Positions 59,664 through 64,000 of a DNA stretch of 64,000 nucleotides are shown one piece after another. The stretch spans positions 82,049 to 146,048 of the forward strand of contig JBGVCG010000017.1 of assembly GCA_045226255.1 (NCBI GenBank), read 5' to 3'. The position numbers were made by a program, and so were the translations under genes. Numbering within the stretch: position 1 is the first letter of the stretch; every line of letters begins with the position of its first letter. The notes under the pieces were generated by a model, which was given only the letters and a program-made list of their open reading frames with translations, was not told the origin of the DNA and ran no database searches. This stretch comes from UBA1181 sp045226255. GTDB taxonomy: Bacteria > Bacteroidota > Bacteroidia > Bacteroidales > Paludibacteraceae.

Positions 59664-60725
59664 ATGTTCAAAGGGAAGAAAACTTGCGAGGTATTGAGGG
59701 CGGTTCGGAAGCGGGTGGCCGATCTGAACGGTATCCAGTATGCGCCTGTCGAATGTACCCATGAGGGAGACTGCATCGGGACCTGTCCAGCATGCGAGCG
59801 GGAGCGACAGTATGTGGAGGAGCAGTTGTCGTTACGTGCGATGGCAGGGCACACGTTGAAGGTGGTCGGTGTGGCGGCCGGTCTGACTTCCATGCTTTCC
59901 GGACAGGAGGTGCAGGCGCAGGAGATGATGCAGGAGAGGGATACGGTGCAGAAAAGGTTCGAGTGGGATTATTATGGTTTTGATTTTGATGGTCGCGAAC
60001 CTAAACCTGAGGAAATGGCACAGTGGGATGAGATGGCAACATTTGTTTCAAAGTTTCCGGCGGACACGTTTTTGGTGGTTGGACATACCGAAGAACGTGC
60101 GAGTGAGAAGTATAGATTAAAGGTAACAGAGGTAAGAGCAAGTTTCGTCCGTGATCTTCTTGTGGATAGGGGAGTAGATCCTCAGCGAATAAAAACTATA
60201 GGAGCGGGTTCAACGGAATGTGTCGTACCCAATGCGCAAACTGAGCCTGAACATGCGCAAAACAGGCGTGTGACGTTGGAGTTTTATACGCCCGAGAGGG
60301 AGAAGGAGATAAGGGAGAAAACTGTGATTTTGCCGAAATTCAAGTGGGATTATTTTGATTTGGAATTTGGTGCTTGTGGACCTAAACCAGAGGATATGGT
60401 TCAGTGGGATGAGATGGCGACGTTTATCTCGAAGTTTCCGGAGGACACGTTTTTGGTGGTAGGACATACCGATGAGCGAGGGAGTGATAAGTATAATTTA
60501 AAGATGTCTGAAGCATATGCCAAAAGGTTTCGTAACGTTCTTTTGAGTATGGGTAAGGGAATAGATACTCTGCGAATAAAAACCATAGGTGCGAGTTCAA
60601 CGGAATGTGTTATACCTAATGCGCAAATTGTGCCTGAACATGAACAAAACAGCCGTATGACGCTGGAGTTCTATACGCCGGAGAGGGAGAAGGAGATAAG
60701 GGAGAAAACTGTTCTGAAGAAATAA
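59664..60725 (+). CDS. Double OmpA-domain protein with cysteine-rich N-terminus, copy 2
   Basis: A 353-residue tandem copy of the preceding gene. Residues 1-100 are identical except for Lys92 to Arg, so the cysteine-rich and hydrophobic parts match, whereas the OmpA domains differ clearly. In domain 1 the conserved Asp is Glu143 (GHTEERAS) with Arg158 kept; in domain 2 Asp is kept (GHTDERGSD) but the Arg position is Tyr (SEAYA), and the late NRR is NSR. The basic tail of copy 1 is missing. No convincing promoter lies in the 49-base gap, so it is probably co-transcribed with copy 1. An envelope role is inferred. Confidence 0.85.
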   Translation: MFKGKKTCEVLRAVRKRVADLNGIQYAPVECTHEGDCIGTCPACERERQYVEEQLSLRAMAGHTLKVVGVAAGLTSMLSGQEVQAQEMMQERDTVQKRFEWDYYGFDFDGREPKPEEMAQWDEMATFVSKFPADTFLVVGHTEERASEKYRLKVTEVRASFVRDLLVDRGVDPQRIKTIGAGSTECVVPNAQTEPEHAQNRRVTLEFYTPEREKEIREKTVILPKFKWDYFDLEFGACGPKPEDMVQWDEMATFISKFPEDTFLVVGHTDERGSDKYNLKMSEAYAKRFRNVLLSMGKGIDTLRIKTIGASSTECVIPNAQIVPEHEQNSRMTLEFYTPEREKEIREKTVLKK

Positions 60726-60892
60726 AATCGGTCCGTTTTGAAAAATCATATGTAAGGGGGGGGAGAGCAGGGGAGTACTAGGCGCGAATAAGCCCTTCTT
60801 TCCCATGTTATGGTAACCAATAAGAATGTGCGACTTATCCTCGCAGAGCGCATTACAGAAGGCTAGGGAGCCAAGTAGGAAGTCATGGGATG

Positions 60893-60923
60893 TTTGCGGA
60901 ACAATCTATCTTTTGTACATTTG
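60893..60923 (+). promoter_or_regulatory. Promoter of the META-domain lipoprotein gene
   Basis: TTTG at 60893-60896 and TACATTTG at 60916-60923 with a 19-base spacer, 33 bases before the ATG at 60957. Confidence 0.8.
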
Positions 60924-60956
60924 TGTTCGATGAAGAACAATAAAATCTAAGAAGAA

Positions 60957-61403
60957 ATGAGAGCACGGTACATTTTTGTGATGCTTTTAGTTGGTTTAAC
61001 CGGATGTCGCACGTCGAAGCACAGTGTGGAGCAACCCTATAGCAATCCGTTATTGTTAGACAAGATGTGGGCGGTCACCTCCGTCAAAGGGAAGGAAGTG
61101 CAGTATCCTAACCAGGGGGATGTCTCCTATTTCGTCTTCAGCGGAGACCGGAAGGTAAAAGGAGGAGGAGGATGTAATCAGTACAGTGGCAAGTTTAGGG
61201 CAGTAGGGGACAGCATCTCCATTTCGGAGGTAGTATCCACCCGCAAGGCATGTCCGGAGTTGAAGATAGAGGAAGCTTTTTTCCAGGCGATACCGGAGGT
61301 GGTAAGGTTCAAGGTAGGCAAGGAGAATCTGAAGTTATATGACAAAGATAAGCGGGAAGTGATGAATTGCATCTATTTGAATGAGAAGGATATGAAGGAA
61401 TAA
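60957..61403 (+). CDS. META/HslJ-domain lipoprotein
   Basis: A 148-residue lipoprotein with the lipobox LTGC (Cys17). The META domain (HslJ-like) follows: KMWAVTSVKGKEV, FVFSGDRKVKGGGGCNQYSGKF (conserved GCN..SG), ISEVVSTRKACPELKIEEAFFQAI and the final LYDKDKREVMNCIYL strand. Members are linked to heat-shock or antibiotic-stress responses, but their biochemical role is unknown. It has its own promoter and a bidirectional terminator after it. Confidence 0.92.
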   Translation: MRARYIFVMLLVGLTGCRTSKHSVEQPYSNPLLLDKMWAVTSVKGKEVQYPNQGDVSYFVFSGDRKVKGGGGCNQYSGKFRAVGDSISISEVVSTRKACPELKIEEAFFQAIPEVVRFKVGKENLKLYDKDKREVMNCIYLNEKDMKE

Positions 61404-61435
61404 TAAGAAGAAATATCGATTGATAGGAAAAAGAA

Positions 61436-61463
61436 GGGGGAGCGTCAGATTTGACGCTCCCCC
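61436..61463. terminator. Bidirectional terminator between the META and xylanase genes
   Basis: A 12-base perfect stem GGGGGAGCGTCA / TGACGCTCCCCC with a GATT loop. On the minus strand it is followed by TTCTTTTTCC; on the plus strand only by TTGC, so it is stronger for the minus-strand xylanase gene. Confidence 0.88.
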
Positions 61464-61485
61464 TTGCTGTTAGGAAACACTCAGA

Positions 61486-64000
61486 TTATTTTACGATCAA
61501 TCTTTGAGTAGAAACGTTACCATCAACTGTAGTAACCTTCACGATGTAAGCACCAGCTGGTACGTTGATTTGTACCATGTCGCCGTTAGCTTGTTTGTAA
61601 ACGCTTTGACCTACTACGTTGATCAACTCGATGCTGCTGATTTCCTTTGCGCTCTTCACTACGAAGAAGTTCTCCGCAGGGTTAGGCATGAGGATGATAG
61701 CGTCGTTGTTATCAACATCATCTACGCCAGTTACAGGACCCGTAGGCTTGATAGTCAACTTATAGAGTTGGCAATCCTCGAAGGCGTCGATAGTAGTCTC
61801 CTTATCGTAGGTTACGCCGTTGTAAGAGTTAGCTGAAATTGACTTCTCTTTGATAGTTGGAGCAGGCTTCCAGATCTTGAAGCTTCCGCACAAGTGGAGC
61901 ATAGCCAAGTAGTGAACCAAACCATCGTAGTAACGGTATTGACCGGTCATCAATTGTCCATTCCATGCTTTATTCAGATTAGTCTTAACCTTGCTATCGT
62001 TTGCTGGATCTTCCATCAAAGCGAAGCATCCTACAGCGTTTGCGCCACACTCTCCGAGGGTGTATGACTCAGAACCTCCAGTACCGTCCCAGTTGAAACG
62101 AGCGTGAGAGTAACCATCTTTCTCGAAATGATTAATCAAACGTGTCATCATGGCATTTTGAGTCTTCTTGTCAGCACCGAACAAGTAGTAGTCCATACCT
62201 ACGTTCATAGCGCAACGCATTGCATCGTACATGTACTTGTTGGAGTTTTGGCTGAATCCTCCAGTTGTAGGCTGACCATTAAATTCAGAATAGTCTGCGA
62301 ACAAACCTGATGAAGAGTGACAAGATTTCTCCAAGTGACCACGGGTTGGTGCCAAGCAGCTCTCCCATTTGTCGTTGTTGGTCTCGGACCATCTTGCGAA
62401 CAATTCAATGAAAGCTGGAAGGTCGTAAGATGGGTCACCAAAGTTCGAGCAGTTGTATGGCTGGAACGTGATGATCTTGTAGGATTCGTTGAACAATGAT
62501 CCATTACCGTTTTTCCAGAATCTTGACAAGCAGTATTGAGCGTCTTGCATGTAAGAAGGATCATTCCAACGGTTTGCGGCCAAAAGCAAAGAGGTTACGA
62601 AGTACATTTCACCATCAGGAGCACAGTTGGCATCTTGTGCAGAACCGTCAGGGTTACATTTCCATTTGAAGTAGCCTTCCCATTGTCCGGAAGTATGGAG
62701 CATGTGACTCTTGGCAAACTTCCAAAGTTTATCGAACTCTGTCTTATGGTTTGTCTGAACACAAATCATCATACCATAGGATTGACCTTCAGAACGAACA
62801 TCGTTGTTGTTGATATCCTTGACGTAAGCTTCGTTACCATTTTCGTAGTAAACTGTGCTGTTACTGTTTCCTTTGAAATAGTGGTTCCAGAGCTCATCAA
62901 GTTTATCTTGAATCTCCTCATCTGTCTTTCCAAGATAAGTTTTGAATGGAGAAGGGTATACGCCGGTGTAGTATGCACCAGAAGTTTTTTGCTCACCATT
63001 ATCGCATGAAGGGCCGAAGTAAGCGCCGTTTTCATCGAAGAAGCTAGAAGCAGATGATGTACTTCCACCAGTCTCGCCACCAGTCTCGCCGCCAGTCTCA
63101 CCACCGGTTTCACCGCCAGTCTCGCCACCGCTGGATCCGCTGCCTGCTTTAGCGAACTTGAGGTAATCCAAATTAGTGTTGTCGGCTGTGAATTTCACTT
63201 TAAGGATGTGTTCTCCCGATTTGATGTCAGAAGAAGTTGTCTCCATTAATTTTCTATACGTATCCCAGTCGGCAGTTTTGTCGCCAGAGAAATCTGCGAT
63301 TTTCGCATCATCAATGTATACTGTGAATCCGATGCTTCCGCTTCCGTTGGATGCGCTTGCCTCGATATCATATTTAGCGGTTTCCGTTACGTCGATGGTA
63401 TATTCCACCCACTCGCCGGAAGCGGTATAACCGATAGCGTTTCCTGTTCCGCCCTTTACGATATCCACACCTTCGTCATCACGGAACTTAGCGTCTCCGC
63501 GGTTATCGTCGTCGTCATCGTTATAAGCGAATCCGTTACCGCCCACATCGTAGTTCTCAGCCTCGATTGTTCCAGGCACAGAAGCTTTTTTATCCTTGTA
63601 AGGACCTTGAGGAACCGTTGGCTCAGTTTGTCCGCTGCTGCTTCCACCTGCTCCGCAGATGCTACCTTTACCCTTGCAGCCATCCCAGCACATAGAAGCG
63701 TAAGTATACTCGATGGAACCTGATCCACCACCAACCTCGCAGACGATCTTACAGTCGTAGATACCGCCACCCATGTTGACGCCTTTCTTTTCCCACTCCT
63801 TGAAGTGCTCACTAATGCTAATGGTACCGCATTGACGGGAACCTTGTCTTACGGCGAACACTTGTTGGAAGTTACAGTTGTCACCTTCAATACAAGGTGC
63901 GTTGTTTCTTTGGCCCACTTTCAATGTATAAGTTGCGCCATCCATGGTATAAGAACCCTTGTCGCTTGCGCCCCAATACATACCACCTCCATTTGGAGTG
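61486..64000 (-). CDS. Multidomain xylanase GH11-CBM6-GH8 with T9SS sorting domain (N-terminus cut by window edge)
   Basis: The reading frame runs past the right edge (in-frame TPNGGG before the first ATG), so the N-terminus is missing. The partial domain at the start is the end of a GH11 xylanase: NNAPCIEGDNCNFQQVFAVRQ, ISEHFKEWEKKGVNMGG and the acid/base glutamate region VCEVGGGSGS. A CBM6 follows (VPGTIEAENYDVGG ... GEWVEYTIDVTETAKYDIEA), then an SGGET-type linker of five tandem GGET repeats. Next is a GH8 domain with SEGQSYGMM and APDGEMYFVTSLLLAANRW (catalytic acid and base blocks), ending near YHYLAMLHLCG-like helix. The tail is a T9SS type A domain: IILMPNPAENFFVVKSAKEI ... GAYIVKVTTVDGN. 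It would hydrolyse xylan at the cell surface; GH8 may be a xylanase or reducing-end oligoxylanase. Confidence 0.9.
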   Translation of the reverse strand, partial: TPNGGGMYWGASDKGSYTMDGATYTLKVGQRNNAPCIEGDNCNFQQVFAVRQGSRQCGTISISEHFKEWEKKGVNMGGGIYDCKIVCEVGGGSGSIEYTYASMCWDGCKGKGSICGAGGSSSGQTEPTVPQGPYKDKKASVPGTIEAENYDVGGNGFAYNDDDDDNRGDAKFRDDEGVDIVKGGTGNAIGYTASGEWVEYTIDVTETAKYDIEASASNGSGSIGFTVYIDDAKIADFSGDKTADWDTYRKLMETTSSDIKSGEHILKVKFTADNTNLDYLKFAKAGSGSSGGETGGETGGETGGETGGETGGSTSSASSFFDENGAYFGPSCDNGEQKTSGAYYTGVYPSPFKTYLGKTDEEIQDKLDELWNHYFKGNSNSTVYYENGNEAYVKDINNNDVRSEGQSYGMMICVQTNHKTEFDKLWKFAKSHMLHTSGQWEGYFKWKCNPDGSAQDANCAPDGEMYFVTSLLLAANRWNDPSYMQDAQYCLSRFWKNGNGSLFNESYKIITFQPYNCSNFGDPSYDLPAFIELFARWSETNNDKWESCLAPTRGHLEKSCHSSSGLFADYSEFNGQPTTGGFSQNSNKYMYDAMRCAMNVGMDYYLFGADKKTQNAMMTRLINHFEKDGYSHARFNWDGTGGSESYTLGECGANAVGCFALMEDPANDSKVKTNLNKAWNGQLMTGQYRYYDGLVHYLAMLHLCGSFKIWKPAPTIKEKSISANSYNGVTYDKETTIDAFEDCQLYKLTIKPTGPVTGVDDVDNNDAIILMPNPAENFFVVKSAKEISSIELINVVGQSVYKQANGDMVQINVPAGAYIVKVTTVDGNVSTQRLIVK
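63065..63124 (-). repeat. Five 12-base tandem repeats coding for the GGET linker
   Basis: Five imperfect units of the form CCACCAGTCTCG (+ strand) in a row encode five GGET repeats between the CBM6 and the GH8 domain. A tandem array of this kind can change length by slippage. Confidence 0.85.

Noticed and set aside
60726..60892. Possible small RNA or ORF in the gap after the second OmpA gene
   Set aside because: There is a G-run (AAGGGGGGGGAG) but no paired terminator stem, promoter or coding-like ORF.
1..64000. tRNA, rRNA, CRISPR arrays, insertion sequences, prophage or integrase genes
   Set aside because: I looked for their typical signs (cloverleaf-like segments, regularly spaced repeats, transposase or integrase motifs) and saw none convincing.

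Overview
The window reads as chromosomal DNA of an anaerobic, polysaccharide-degrading member of the Bacteroidota, most likely Bacteroidales. Several things point there: -7 promoter elements of the form TAnnTTTG (three with a TTTG box about 19-20 bases upstream), few Shine-Dalgarno sequences, a three-gene fumarate reductase/succinate dehydrogenase with a single cytochrome b subunit, an N-succinylornithine-type carbamoyltransferase, and secreted carbohydrate-active enzymes ending in type IX secretion (T9SS) sorting domains. I see no rRNA, tRNA, CRISPR array, insertion sequence or phage gene. A rumen or digester lifestyle is an inference from the xylanase and lyase content.

Layout. 0-10.2 kb holds housekeeping and conserved hypothetical genes on the + strand: the tail of a DUF2723-like membrane protein, a NodB deacetylase, purD, two membrane proteins, a lipoprotein, a PfkB kinase, pyrE and an SRPBCC protein. 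A minus-strand EamA transporter and Rieske-like lipoprotein, and a degenerate ureohydrolase, follow. 10.2-14.7 kb has a PHP hydrolase and carB, whose leader looks like a pyrBI-type attenuator. 14.8-23.6 kb has a T9SS-exported polysaccharide lyase, an operon of glycosyltransferase / esterase / PaaK-like ligase / acyltransferase, and then argF' and a Bax-inhibitor-like protein. 23.7-25.5 kb is a CE6-CBM6 esterase. 25.6-38.1 kb is a minus-strand surface-polysaccharide cluster (three glycosyltransferases, two flippases, four polymerase/ligase-like membrane proteins and a stray TIGR01440 protein). 38.2-54.3 kb is DNA repair, tRNA modification and cofactor genes (addA-like, mnmG, uvrC, dtd, U32 peptidase, dus, polA, polyprenyl synthase, deoC, mazG-like, nadA). 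It contains two sequences matching the ParB-binding site parS, at 47115 and 48181. 54.3-54.9 kb is a long AT-rich gap where the strand composition appears to switch from A/C-rich to G/T-rich; it is a candidate origin region. 54.9-58.4 kb is the fumarate reductase/succinate dehydrogenase operon. 58.5-60.7 kb is a tandem pair of duplicated double-OmpA-domain proteins with a cysteine-rich N-terminus. 61-64 kb has a META lipoprotein and the C-terminal part of a GH11-CBM6-GH8 xylanase with a T9SS signal, cut by the window edge.

How the genes fit together. The GH11/GH8 enzyme and the CE6-CBM6 esterase would jointly deacetylate and cut acetylated xylan at the cell surface. T9SS cargo in this phylum is often anchored to a special lipopolysaccharide, so the 25.6-38.1 kb cluster could supply a surface glycan, although nothing in the sequence ties the two directly. 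carB, pyrE and argF' all serve carbamoyl-phosphate use in pyrimidine and arginine synthesis. The three findings I consider most worth following are the carB leader, the parS pair with the neighbouring skew switch, and the duplicated OmpA proteins, in which only one of four domains keeps both peptidoglycan-binding residues. Assignments rest on reading motifs by eye, without database searches.
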